Below are positions 8,925 through 17,579 of a DNA stretch of 64,000 nucleotides, in pieces. Within the stretch, counting starts at the first letter, position 1; each line of letters begins with the position of its first letter. The DNA comes from a virus. Both the position numbers and the translations under genes were made by a program. A model generated the notes under the pieces. The model had not been told where the DNA came from, did no database searches, and saw only the letters and a program-made list of their open reading frames with translations. The DNA is taken from the IMG/VR virus record IMGVR_UViG_3300023242_000003, positions 35,592 to 99,591 of that record; one strand, given 5' to 3'.

Positions 8925-9961
8925 TTACGTTAACTCACGTATTAGTTTCGAGTCATTATTTGACTTTAGAGTTGTTAAAGCAACAAAGAAATTAGTACAA
9001 TAATAACAACTATTAAAAGTTAAATAAAATGAAAAAACAAATGATTAGTGGTCCGTCTAAAACGGTACCAACAGCAAACATTGCTGTAAACAAAAGTAGA
9101 ATAAAAGTCTACAACAAAGAAGGCGAAATGCCATCCTATTATCTTCAAAGCGGACAAGAGTTCCAAATTGAAATCTTTAACCCAACAACAGAAGTTGTGT
9201 TGGCAAAAATCACACTAAATAATAAATCCTTATCTCAAGGTGGGTTGGTATTAAATCCTGGCCAGAGAATATTCTTAGACCGTTACTTAGACGTTGCTAA
9301 AAAATTCTTGTTCGATACTTACGAAGTGTCAAACACTAGCGAAGTAAAAAAAGCCATAGAAAACAATGGTGACGTTAAGGTAGAATTTTTTAAAGAAAAA
9401 GTACAACAATACTATGGTGGCATACTAAAAAGACAAGGAAGCCGCACAATATTCGGTGGTCCAACGTTTACCACAAACACTGGTGGTTATGTTCACTATA
9501 GTACAACTAATGATATTGATGGTATGGGTTCTTTTACTTCACTAAATAGTAATTTTATCGGGTTAACGGCTCTTAATAGTTCAAGTATTGCCACGACAGA
9601 TTCGATAGATTTGTTAGCTCTAGGTGATGTAACTTACACACAAAGAACTGTACCCATCAAAGATAGTAAATTAAAACCGCTATCTAGTATTACTCGTTCA
9701 GCAAAAATAATTGAAACTGGTAGAGTTGAACAAGGTTCTAGTTCTGACCAAAAATTTAAAACGGTAAACAAAGAATTTGATTACTTTGCTTTCCATGTGG
9801 TAGAATATAAACTTCTTCCAGTATCACAAAAAATAAACACAGTCGAAGATTTAAACGTTAAAGTTTACTGTACAAACTGTGGTGCAAAATTAGGTAAAGG
9901 ACATAATTTCTGTTCTAGCTGTGGTACAAAAGCTTAAATAAAATATAAGAGTTAACGTAAT
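8924..9961. repeat. 13-bp perfect inverted repeat flanking one gene
   Basis: ATTACGTTAACTC at 8924-8936 and its exact complement GAGTTAACGTAAT at 9949-9961 bracket the gene at 9029-9937. The left arm lies at the expected transcript start and the right arm just before the terminator, so the two transcript ends could partly pair. Confidence 0.6.
9029..9937 (+). CDS. Conserved virion-type protein with C-terminal zinc ribbon, 302 aa
   Basis: The N-terminal ~100 residues are beta-rich (SGQEFQIEIFNPTTEVVLAK). The C-terminus is a two-Cys-pair zinc ribbon with CTNCGAKLGKGHNFCSSCG. The gene has its own strong late-type promoter, a long structured leader and a dedicated terminator, an arrangement that suggests high expression as for an abundant structural protein. 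No named family was recognised. The zinc ribbon at the extreme C-terminus is unusual for a structural protein. Confidence 0.65.
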   Translation: MKKQMISGPSKTVPTANIAVNKSRIKVYNKEGEMPSYYLQSGQEFQIEIFNPTTEVVLAKITLNNKSLSQGGLVLNPGQRIFLDRYLDVAKKFLFDTYEVSNTSEVKKAIENNGDVKVEFFKEKVQQYYGGILKRQGSRTIFGGPTFTTNTGGYVHYSTTNDIDGMGSFTSLNSNFIGLTALNSSSIATTDSIDLLALGDVTYTQRTVPIKDSKLKPLSSITRSAKIIETGRVEQGSSSDQKFKTVNKEFDYFAFHVVEYKLLPVSQKINTVEDLNVKVYCTNCGAKLGKGHNFCSSCGTKA

Positions 9962-9963
9962 AA

Positions 9964-9993
9964 AAAAAGCCTAGGTAATTCTAGGCTTTTTTT
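9964..9993. terminator. Bidirectional intrinsic terminator
   Basis: GCCTAG and CTAGGC form a hairpin with an A-run on the left and a T-run on the right. It separates the converging genes at 9029-9937 (+) and 9996-10643 (-). Confidence 0.85.
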
Positions 9994-9995
9994 AT

Positions 9996-10643
9996 TTAAT
10001 CTAGTTTAATTATCGTTTTGTTTAGTTTGAATACGTCATTTAATTCTTTTACTGTAGTTTTGGTTATTAACCCATTTATATTAGAACCAATCCAACAGAA
10101 TACTTTTTCATCAATATAAACGACTTTGAAGAACGACATAGGGATTGGTATTTTTGATTTACCCATGTATGTGGTCTTTTTACCGTCATAGATGACTCCT
10201 GTGACAATAATAGCGTCTTTCTTGTACTTGGCTATAGAATCTTCAACAGAACGTTCTATTTGGGCCCATTTACCTCTATTAAAAGCTGCTAGTTGTGGCG
10301 CTGCATTAAATAAACTAAAAGACCTATGGTTTAATTCATTATTATAAGAAGTAATATGTGATGGTGTTAAGTGTCCAATATCATAACCAGTTCTTAAATA
10401 ATAATCTTTTGTATATTTTCCTTTGTAGGTGTCTTGAAACCATCTATTGTCTCTTTCTTTATCTAATTTTAAAAAGTCAGAATAAGTTATCACATGTTTA
10501 GAGGCTAAAGCGCATGTGTCTTTTGTTAGATATAAAGTAATATCTCCATGTGAGATGGTTAATTTATTATCTATCGTAATTGTTTGACCAATCGAAACTA
10601 TGGATACCAGACCTAACCCCAATATTAATAATTTTTTAACCAT
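9996..10643 (-). CDS. DNA/RNA non-specific endonuclease (NUC1/EndA-like), 215 aa
   Basis: Predicted beta-beta-alpha-metal nuclease cutting DNA and/or RNA. The catalytic region reads RTGYDIGHLTPSH, a variant of the family DRGH motif with the catalytic His kept. It is followed by LFNAAPQLAAFNRGKWAQIE, carrying the metal-binding Asn. The N-terminus MVKKLLILGLGLVSIVSIGQ looks like a signal peptide, so the product may act in the periplasm or outside the cell. In a phage it could degrade host or competitor DNA. It is the last gene of the minus-strand block and converges on the preceding terminator. Confidence 0.75.
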   Translation of the reverse strand: MVKKLLILGLGLVSIVSIGQTITIDNKLTISHGDITLYLTKDTCALASKHVITYSDFLKLDKERDNRWFQDTYKGKYTKDYYLRTGYDIGHLTPSHITSYNNELNHRSFSLFNAAPQLAAFNRGKWAQIERSVEDSIAKYKKDAIIVTGVIYDGKKTTYMGKSKIPIPMSFFKVVYIDEKVFCWIGSNINGLITKTTVKELNDVFKLNKTIIKLD

Positions 10644-10717
10644 AACTTTTTTATTATAATGAGTAACTATAAATAATAAAGTAAAAACTACATTAACTAT
10701 TGGTTTTTTAAGTTATT

Positions 10718-11266
10718 TTAAAGTTCTATTCTATTAAATTTATTATCAAAAAACGGTATGTCACCAATACTTGCTTTAAATTCATTAAAAATATCGGGTT
10801 CATGCGTTTTAAGGTATTCAATCATATTACTACCTATTTTTGAGTTATCGGTAGAATCTCTAATACCTAAAATATACTTGCTTAACCCGTTAAGTGGTCC
10901 AATTAAGAATTCTTCGGATTCAACATAATTATTTCTTGTTACCGATGATTTACTTGGGGCTTTTCCACCATAATAATCGTAAGGGATTAATTTATTACCA
11001 TAATCTCGTTTAATTAAATCACCATCTAAAATTAATTGAGCATCACCAAATACAACATCTTTATTCCTAGTAAAAGACACCCCAGTATATTTTCTATCCT
11101 CTTTATTAAATTTTGTTTTTATTGTTTGAGTAGTTCTAGCTTCAATCTTATTAATTGATAACATATTCATAACTGCATCGATGTGGGATGAATGGTATAT
11201 TAAATTTCTACCCCTAAATGGTGAATTAAAATTCTCTCTTAATAATTTTTTAATTAATGTTTTCAT
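10718..11266 (-). CDS. Probable virion-packaged protein with N-terminal targeting tag, 182 aa
   Basis: The first 11 residues MKTLIKKLLRE resemble the capsid-targeting tags of T4 internal proteins, with an L-x-E type cleavage point for the prohead protease. The rest has NLIYHSSHIDAVMNML near the start and GVSFTRNKDVVFGD mid-protein, a spacing that recalls ADP-ribosyltransferase-like or DarT-like folds. That assignment is tentative. A TATTTATA element abuts the start codon, so the transcript may be leaderless. It lies directly downstream of the capsid gene cluster. Confidence 0.6.
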   Translation of the reverse strand: MKTLIKKLLRENFNSPFRGRNLIYHSSHIDAVMNMLSINKIEARTTQTIKTKFNKEDRKYTGVSFTRNKDVVFGDAQLILDGDLIKRDYGNKLIPYDYYGGKAPSKSSVTRNNYVESEEFLIGPLNGLSKYILGIRDSTDNSKIGSNMIEYLKTHEPDIFNEFKASIGDIPFFDNKFNRIEL

Positions 11267-11313
11267 ATAAATATAAATATATGATATTCAGTAATAGTTA
11301 AATATATAAAATA

Positions 11314-11344
11314 AAAAAGGCTACCGTTATGGTAGCCTTTTTTA
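11314..11344. terminator. Terminator after the capsid gene
   Basis: GGCTACC / GGTAGCC hairpin flanked by an A-run and a T-run, 20 nt beyond the capsid stop codon (minus strand). Confidence 0.85.
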
Positions 11345-11363
11345 TTTTATAGCGTTAATTAGA

Positions 11364-13190
11364 TTATCTTAATTCTCTTACGTCAAATGTAGGTACACCG
11401 TCTACTCTTACGTGACCGTAAAAACGGTTGTTCACAACTTTCTTAGCGTAACGTGTCATGATACCTTTAACTGGCGCAAAGTTGAACGGGTTGTACATCG
11501 TTGGCGTTAATTGTAATGGTACGTATGGAGCGTAGATATAACCAGTATCAAGTAAAGATTTACCTTTGTGACCAATGATTACTGAGTAAGATGGCGCATA
11601 AGGGTCTCTGTATACTTGGAAACGTCCAGATAATGAACCGATTCTTTCGATACCCATGTTATATTGGTCTTGCTCTGGGTTAGCATCACTTACGTGGAAG
11701 TATTCTAAATCATCAAAGATAGCAGAGATTTCAGAAGAAACTACGATAAAGTTAGCACCACCTCTAAGAGTAGATTTGTGGATTTGAGCAGAAACTTGGG
11801 TTAATCTAGTGATTAAAGTTTGGTTCCAGTCTTTTTGTGTGTATGGGCTAGCAGCTGAAGAAGCACTTCTCCATCCGTTATAGTCCCAACGTAATTGCCA
11901 TGCAGCAGCTTTACGGATATCTCTAAGGATTTCACGGTCAATCTCAGCAGCAACTTGTTCTGATAACATAGCTGTTAATTCAGCTTCAGCATCAATGTTG
12001 TGGAATGCACTAACGTCTTGAGCAAGCTCTGGAGACCAAGTAGCACGTAATTTTCTTTCTTCAACAACAACAACAACTTCGTCTAATCTGAAAGATACTT
12101 CTCCCATTTCAGTTTCAAGTTCTAATGTTGCATATCTTGCCCATGCAGATGTAAAAGTAAATGCAGATACAGTAGAAGCAGAAGCACCAACGTAACCATC
12201 ATAAGTTGTAGTTCCAGCAGCAGCAGCAGTTCCAGCAGCAGTTGTTCCTACAGGGTGACGTAAGTCTAATTCTAAGAAACATACACCAGTTCCATCAGTT
12301 AATGCGTTAGAACCAGATACGATACCTTTACCATATTGTTGGGTAACAAGACGGAAAGGAATTTCTTTACCAGCAGCAATAATTGTGTTTGCGTCTCTAT
12401 CTAAGATAGCGTTAGTAGACAATACGTGTAATGAAGCTAAGAAAGATTCAGTATCCATTTGGTTACCATCAGCACCTGTCATTACTTCTCTACCGTTAGT
12501 TGTTAAACCAGCTGAGAAACCAGAAATACCAACAATGATACCTCTTAATGAACCATCAGTTGCAGTTGGTAAAGTAGCACTAGGAGCAGCAATAGCGAAA
12601 GCACCGTCAACACCCATAGTGTAAACTTGATTAGCACCAGCAACAATTGTTAAAGTACCTTTTGAGTTATCAAATAAACCATCGTTATAGAATGCATCGT
12701 ATAAGTTTTTTCCGATGAATTGAGTAACTGCACAGTTAGTTTGGTCGATACAAGATGGAACACCACCGTTCATTGCTGTATGAGCAGAGAAAGTAGTACC
12801 ATAAGCACCACCAGTAGCATAATTATCACCAGCTACACCAGCAGCATCTACACGAGATGAAGTTTGTGGTACGAAGTAAAATAATTTACCGATTGGCATG
12901 TTCATAGCTTGTACAGACACGATGTCGTTAGCTAATAATTTAGAGAATACTCTACGTACAATTGGGAATACAACTGTTTCGAAAGAACCAGAAGATTGTG
13001 TAGTAGTACCTTCACTTAATAATGTAGATGCTTGGTTTTCATATAACTGAGCAATGTTTTCTTTAACGTGTCCTTTTAGACCGTCTAGGAATCCTAATGA
13101 ATCCCATTTAGATTGTGTTTCTTTACGGATAGCCTTCATGTGGTTTAATCCGATGTTACCAACCTGTCCAGATGCTAATAAATGTGACAT
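11364..13190 (-). CDS. Major capsid protein, gp23-like, 608 aa
   Basis: Forms the hexameric shell. The N-terminal ~60 residues include YENQASTLLSEG, matching the delta region of gp23-type proteins, with a predicted prohead-protease cut after Glu60. The body carries gp23-like segments such as FPIVRRVFSKLLANDIVSVQ and the late FNFAPVKGIMTRY. A central Ala/Gly/Thr-rich insertion resembles the extra domain of gp23/gp24. Codon use is visibly more GC-rich and regular than in the neighbours, consistent with very high expression. It lies downstream of the core-protein gene and before a strong terminator. Confidence 0.9.
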   Translation of the reverse strand: MSHLLASGQVGNIGLNHMKAIRKETQSKWDSLGFLDGLKGHVKENIAQLYENQASTLLSEGTTTQSSGSFETVVFPIVRRVFSKLLANDIVSVQAMNMPIGKLFYFVPQTSSRVDAAGVAGDNYATGGAYGTTFSAHTAMNGGVPSCIDQTNCAVTQFIGKNLYDAFYNDGLFDNSKGTLTIVAGANQVYTMGVDGAFAIAAPSATLPTATDGSLRGIIVGISGFSAGLTTNGREVMTGADGNQMDTESFLASLHVLSTNAILDRDANTIIAAGKEIPFRLVTQQYGKGIVSGSNALTDGTGVCFLELDLRHPVGTTAAGTAAAAGTTTYDGYVGASASTVSAFTFTSAWARYATLELETEMGEVSFRLDEVVVVVEERKLRATWSPELAQDVSAFHNIDAEAELTAMLSEQVAAEIDREILRDIRKAAAWQLRWDYNGWRSASSAASPYTQKDWNQTLITRLTQVSAQIHKSTLRGGANFIVVSSEISAIFDDLEYFHVSDANPEQDQYNMGIERIGSLSGRFQVYRDPYAPSYSVIIGHKGKSLLDTGYIYAPYVPLQLTPTMYNPFNFAPVKGIMTRYAKKVVNNRFYGHVRVDGVPTFDVRELR

Positions 13191-13226
13191 AATTTGTTTT
13201 TGTTTTATTTTTTATTGTTAGGGTTA

Positions 13227-14393
13227 TTATCTTTTTTCAACTCTGTTAATCAAATCCATGATTCTCTTCGTTGAAGGGTCAACATAAGCAGTGCTTTCAT
13301 TTAATTGTTTTGAAGTACTAGTAGTTGCCTCTTTAATAATTTTACGCTCAATCGATTCGTTGATTGGTTTTCTTGTATCCAATTCGTTAGCGATTGTTTT
13401 GTAAAGTTTTTTTGATTCTTTAAGGTTAGAAACCTCTTCATCAAATCTTTTTATAATATTTTGTTTTTCACCTTTTGTAGTTGAATGTTCCATTAACAAT
13501 TTAGTTACATATGTAAGGTTAGAATTAAACACCACAGTTTCTACTAACTTAGTTCTAAATTCTTTAAGAGCAGCTCTGAATTCTTCGTTCTCCCCTTTAA
13601 GTTTTCTAGCTTCAATCAATAAACTATTATATTTTTTTGTTGTTTCAAAAACTAATTGTTTCGCTTTTGTAGATTCGTTTACCGATTTAGGGTTTTCTGG
13701 AGCTCCGATAGAACCAGGTCCTCTTTTGTTACGGTGAGTACCTTGACTCATTCCCGTACCAACGCCAATTTTTTCTTCGATTGCCTCAATCTCTTCTTCT
13801 TCTTCTTCTTCTTCATCAGCTGGTACTAAGTCATCTGGCGTTTCTGATTCATCATTATCATCATCCATCTCAATTTCGTATTCAACATCGTCAGTTCCTT
13901 CTAAATCTTCACCACCCATTTCAGCTGGTTCTAATTCTAATTCTTCTTCCTCTGCTCCTACACCATCAAGTTTAACTACGTATTCACCTGGTTCAGCGAT
14001 ATTCATGTGGATTTCATCACCCACGATTTCGATTTCGTCTTCGCCACTTAATTTTTTATAAATTGCGATTACTTCATCATCCGATGCTTCGGTCATATCC
14101 ATTTCTTCTCCACCTAACACGTCTGTGTCCATTCCTAATTCAGAGCCCATTTCTGGTCCCTCTTTTGGGGTTTCAATGTCGCCTAAGCTATCGTCTTCTT
14201 CACCACCCATTTCAGCTGGTTCCAATTCCAATTCTTCTTCTTCATAAACCTCGTATAGAGATTCTTTCACCACACCATTAATTTCTTCTTTAGCAACGCT
14301 ACGAAGTATTTCTTTAGTGTTGGCATTAAGAGCGTTTTGAATATTTTTGATATCCAATAATGCTTCTTCAATTATAGATTTTTTATCTGCCAT
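13227..14393 (-). CDS. Prohead core/scaffold protein, gp22-like, 388 aa
   Basis: Very acidic, helical protein between the protease and capsid genes, the position of the T4 core protein gp22. It contains two copies of the unit EELELEPAEMGGE with surrounding acid stretches, visible as two near-identical DNA segments near 13906-13951 and 14196-14246. Several L-N-E/I-x-E sites could be cut by the prohead protease. The start chosen is MADKKSIIEEALLDI at 14393; an upstream ATG at 14450 lies almost on the late promoter and would not fit in the transcript. Confidence 0.75.
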   Translation of the reverse strand: MADKKSIIEEALLDIKNIQNALNANTKEILRSVAKEEINGVVKESLYEVYEEEELELEPAEMGGEEDDSLGDIETPKEGPEMGSELGMDTDVLGGEEMDMTEASDDEVIAIYKKLSGEDEIEIVGDEIHMNIAEPGEYVVKLDGVGAEEEELELEPAEMGGEDLEGTDDVEYEIEMDDDNDESETPDDLVPADEEEEEEEEIEAIEEKIGVGTGMSQGTHRNKRGPGSIGAPENPKSVNESTKAKQLVFETTKKYNSLLIEARKLKGENEEFRAALKEFRTKLVETVVFNSNLTYVTKLLMEHSTTKGEKQNIIKRFDEEVSNLKESKKLYKTIANELDTRKPINESIERKIIKEATTSTSKQLNESTAYVDPSTKRIMDLINRVEKR

Positions 14394-14454
14394 TTTTTTT
14401 TTTATCTTTTTTAGTTTTATTTTATAGATAAAGAATGAGATAGAACTCATTTGT

Positions 14455-14463
14455 TAATAAATA
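14455..14463 (-). promoter_or_regulatory. Late-type promoter for core and capsid genes
   Basis: On the minus strand the sequence CGTATATTTATTA contains the TATTTATTA element and shares 13 nt with the strong promoter at 8912-8924. The ~60-nt leader runs to the start at 14393. No separate promoter was seen before the capsid gene. Confidence 0.55.
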
Positions 14464-14515
14464 TACGTTATTTCATTAAAAATCATTTTTTCAATAAAAA
14501 TGATTAAAAAAAATC

Positions 14516-16393
14516 TTATTCAGATAAAAATTTATCTAAATCGTTTAATAGGTTTTCTTTTATTAATGGTTTCTTGGTTTCTTTGTTCTCAACATAAGGT
14601 TTCATTTCTTCTCTACTTCTACCAATCCATGCGTCTGGGGTAGAAGGGGCTGTAACTACATCCCAACAAATAATTTCAAAATCTTCTTGAACTATTTGTT
14701 CACCATTTTCCCCTTCAACTAACGAACCAACACCTCTAGAGGAAACACCAATCTTAATTCTATTTCTTAATAAGTTAGCCACTTCATCTCCTTTTGTTGA
14801 CACTATACCGTAGTTAATAAAACCAGGTGTCATCAAAATTTCCATTTTACCCATAAGTGTGTGACCTTCCCACCATGTCTCAACAATATTATGTGAAATT
14901 CTATCACCAGCAATAATAGATGAATTTCCATTCCAACAAGTTTTACCATTATCTCTAACATAGAACACGTGATTAGGTACATCAACACAATAAACATTAT
15001 CGTTATACTCAACTAATTCCGTTTTTAACGTTCTTTTATCTAAATAAATACCTTTTGTTTTTGAAATATGTAATCTATTCATTGGGTTTGAATGACCTTT
15101 TTTAATTACTCTATTTTCAAACATTCTATCATAATTTCGTTCCTCAATTCTTAAATTAGATGAGTACCCAATTTTTAATATAATTTCTTGTAAATCATTT
15201 ATTAATTTTTTAGAAGTACTAAAAACTTCTCGATATTTACCATCTCTAACTCGTCCATCCCCCAAAACAAACCAATCTAAAAAATCAGATAATAAGTTAT
15301 CACTCAATCCTTTTAATTCAGTTGGTATAAATTTATCTTGTGATTTACCAAATTGTTTTAAATAATTATGTAATCTAGCATCATTTATTTTAAAATCTAC
15401 TTTACCATCTGAATAGATTATTTCTTTAAAACTTAACGGTAATAATTGTAATAATTCCCTTATCAGTATTTTACCATTTTCTTTTTTCTGTGTTATTTTA
15501 CAAACATAACCACTATCAGATGATTCAAAACCATATTCTGTTTCACCATTTTCAGTTATTCTAGATATTCTTTTTTTTGTTTTGTTAACCACAACACAAC
15601 CATCGGCTAAATAAACACCCATAAATTTGACCCATAAATCCATTGGTATCTCAATATCACTCATCAATTCTAATTTTTTACTGTATGAGGTATTAAAAGC
15701 TATTTCATTTTCATCTAGACCTTTAATAGTAAAAAATTTTTTATCGTCACCAACCCACTTACCAAGTTTAGGTATATACATTTTATCAATACCTTTAATC
15801 TTGTGTTCGTGTATGTCTGTGGCGGTAATAAAACTCCCATTACCGTTTCTATCTATAACCCAAAATTTATGGTTAGGTGTGACCATTAAGTCAATTGACC
15901 TACCTTTTATTGAAATCATATTACCGTTGTAGTGCTTAACTATTTTTTTTGTTATAGTTTTTAGCTCTATTTGGTTTGAAATTGGGTTTAAAGTATATAC
16001 TTCTTCAGTTGAAGAAATATCTTTAATATATTTCCACCCATCTTTAGTTAAAATTTCAGCACTTTGTCGGTGACATTCTGGGTGGTCTAATTCACCAACT
16101 GCTCTTCTTTCTCTAATTGCTTCTTGATATAGTCTGTCTTGGCTTTTAAGTATCGCTTCTCGATAGATTCTACCGTTACGATTAAGAATACCAAATTTTT
16201 GTAAAACCACATAAACGATAAGTGGTTCCATTATAGCTAGTTTGCCACCTGTATCTAATTTTTTTATCTCATTGATAAAAAGTTGGTTTCTCGGTTCTTC
16301 TGGGGAGATATATCCAGCATCGTGCTCGATTAGCCCACCCCAACCGCTCTCACCACGTTTAAGTATTCTAAAGTCTTTATAATTTATGTCCAT
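14516..16393 (-). CDS. Prohead protease, gp21-like, interrupted by an intein, 625 aa precursor
   Basis: Serine protease that matures the prohead. The N-extein (residues 1-106) ends ...GELDHPE with the catalytic His. The C-extein (491-625) begins SSIIAGDRISHN and holds the GVSSRG active-site Ser region, followed by a C-terminal segment with several Leu-x-Glu-like sites. Joining the exteins gives a ~241-aa protease of normal size. The 384-residue intein sits three residues after the catalytic His, so the unspliced precursor should be inactive. It heads the core/capsid cluster and has a TATTTATA element 16 nt upstream. Confidence 0.88.
   Translation of the reverse strand: MDINYKDFRILKRGESGWGGLIEHDAGYISPEEPRNQLFINEIKKLDTGGKLAIMEPLIVYVVLQKFGILNRNGRIYREAILKSQDRLYQEAIRERRAVGELDHPECHRQSAEILTKDGWKYIKDISSTEEVYTLNPISNQIELKTITKKIVKHYNGNMISIKGRSIDLMVTPNHKFWVIDRNGNGSFITATDIHEHKIKGIDKMYIPKLGKWVGDDKKFFTIKGLDENEIAFNTSYSKKLELMSDIEIPMDLWVKFMGVYLADGCVVVNKTKKRISRITENGETEYGFESSDSGYVCKITQKKENGKILIRELLQLLPLSFKEIIYSDGKVDFKINDARLHNYLKQFGKSQDKFIPTELKGLSDNLLSDFLDWFVLGDGRVRDGKYREVFSTSKKLINDLQEIILKIGYSSNLRIEERNYDRMFENRVIKKGHSNPMNRLHISKTKGIYLDKRTLKTELVEYNDNVYCVDVPNHVFYVRDNGKTCWNGNSSIIAGDRISHNIVETWWEGHTLMGKMEILMTPGFINYGIVSTKGDEVANLLRNRIKIGVSSRGVGSLVEGENGEQIVQEDFEIICWDVVTAPSTPDAWIGRSREEMKPYVENKETKKPLIKENLLNDLDKFLSE
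14924..16075 (-). mobile_element. LAGLIDADG intein in prohead protease
   Basis: 384 residues from Cys1 (CHRQSAEILTKDG) to the terminal GN before Ser+1. Block B is VTPNHKF (TxxH). The two endonuclease helices read LADGCVVV and LGDGRVRDG, so the homing endonuclease still looks intact. The C-terminal end is CWNGN: the usual penultimate His is replaced by Gly, a known but less common variant. Confidence 0.88.
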
Positions 16394-16409
16394 ATTTATG
16401 TGTTATGTA

Positions 16410-16417
16410 TATAAATA
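16410..16417 (-). promoter_or_regulatory. Late-type promoter TATTTATA before protease gene
   Basis: TATTTATA on the minus strand, 16 nt upstream of the protease ATG. Confidence 0.5.
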
Positions 16418-16429
16418 TGTCAGTAAAAT

Positions 16430-16461
16430 AAAAAAACCCTTAGTAGAGCTACTAAGGGTTT
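16430..16461 (-). terminator. Intrinsic terminator
   Basis: CCCTTAGTAG / CTACTAAGGG hairpin followed on the minus strand by a T-run, immediately after the stop of the gene at 16466-16909. Confidence 0.85.
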
Positions 16462-16465
16462 AAGT

Positions 16466-16909
16466 TTATATTTTTTTTCTGTGAAAATTAAACGTTTTGT
16501 TGTCATCGAAAACGTGTTTAATTATAATTGGTGTAATCTCATCTAGGTTTTTTTTCATTTGTTTTGAATTAGCTGGAACCTTTTCTTGTAGATATAGAGT
16601 TATTTCACAACTCATAAAACTACGTTTACCATATCTAATACCAGACTCCCTAATATCTAAATCGACAATTGTATTTTGTTTTACAAAATTATTGTTTGGG
16701 TGGTTCTGGAAATAATTATAAATAACTTGTTTTGTTTTTTTATGTATATCTCTTATTACTCTAGAGTAATTTTTTTCTTCATCACTAAGTGGCTCTACCC
16801 ATGCCGAAATGTTGATGTAAATCGCTTTTGGTGTTTTATTGTTTACACTTCCAAAAACTACGTTGTAGTTTTTAAAGTCGTTCATTTTAATTTCTTTTCC
16901 CGTTTTCAT
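16466..16909 (-). CDS. Hypothetical protein, 147 aa
   Basis: Mixed alpha/beta protein with a conserved-looking core (KAIYINISAWVEPLSDEEKN) and a basic end. No family was recognised. An internal ATG (MNDFKNYNVVFG) nine codons in is an equally plausible start. It lies between portal/tail-adjacent genes and the protease and has its own terminator. Confidence 0.6.
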   Translation of the reverse strand: MKTGKEIKMNDFKNYNVVFGSVNNKTPKAIYINISAWVEPLSDEEKNYSRVIRDIHKKTKQVIYNYFQNHPNNNFVKQNTIVDLDIRESGIRYGKRSFMSCEITLYLQEKVPANSKQMKKNLDEITPIIIKHVFDDNKTFNFHRKKI

Positions 16910-16968
16910 GTGTTGTTTTTTTTATTTACAAATATAAACATTTTTTACCAGGAAGTCAAACTTTAAAA

Positions 16969-17307
16969 TTAACGTAATTTACCCCAAATTACTATAACAA
17001 TACCAATAGCTATTTGAACAAAAGAAATAATTGCTATAGCCGATGTAATTAACCCTTTTTGTTTATAGATTTCATCTTTACCTTCTTTCATCTGTGAAGG
17101 TGACCAAACGTCATTTACTTTTTCAATCCATCTTGAAGTAGTCTCAAGATTTTTTTCAAGGTTTTTAACGTTACTAAGCTTTAGATTCATCTCATTAAGT
17201 TTTGTATCAAAATCAGAACGCATTTTTTCGTGGTTGTCATTTAAACGTTCTAATTCTTTTAGAACTAGTTTACTATAATCACCCCAATTATTTTTTTCTT
17301 CTATCAT
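16969..17307 (-). CDS. Small coiled-coil protein with C-terminal membrane segment, 112 aa
   Basis: Residues ~10-65 form a long coiled coil (KELERLNDNHEKMRSDFD). A hydrophobic helix IAIISFVQIAIGIVIVIWG lies at the C-terminus, followed by KLR. This layout matches haemolysin XhlA-type lysis accessory proteins and some tail-anchored phage proteins. A lysis role is possible but not shown. The start follows the short gene at 17322-17552 by 14 nt. Confidence 0.6.
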   Translation of the reverse strand: MIEEKNNWGDYSKLVLKELERLNDNHEKMRSDFDTKLNEMNLKLSNVKNLEKNLETTSRWIEKVNDVWSPSQMKEGKDEIYKQKGLITSAIAIISFVQIAIGIVIVIWGKLR

Positions 17308-17321
17308 TATTTTAGTTTATT

Positions 17322-17552
17322 TTAATTTATTTTAATATTGTCTAAAATGTTAGTGATGTTTATGCACATATTTTCATAACATTTCATCTTAGCTTTGATT
17401 GTTTTTAAACTGATAATTTCTTTTTTACTACTATCTAAAACGTTTTTTAAATTTAAGAACATTCCTTTATATCCATCATTGTTTTGTTTGCTGCAAATTT
17501 CATGAGTTAATTTTCTCAATTTTAATATGTTTTCACTTGGAACTGTTGTCAT
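17322..17552 (-). CDS. Hypothetical protein, 76 aa
   Basis: Short helical protein with three Cys residues (ICSKQN, KCYENMCIN). No motif was recognised. It is tightly packed between same-strand genes (14 nt and 27 nt gaps), which supports expression. Confidence 0.55.
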   Translation of the reverse strand: MTTVPSENILKLRKLTHEICSKQNNDGYKGMFLNLKNVLDSSKKEIISLKTIKAKMKCYENMCINITNILDNIKIN

Positions 17553-17579
17553 TTATTTATATTTTAAAACTATATTATT

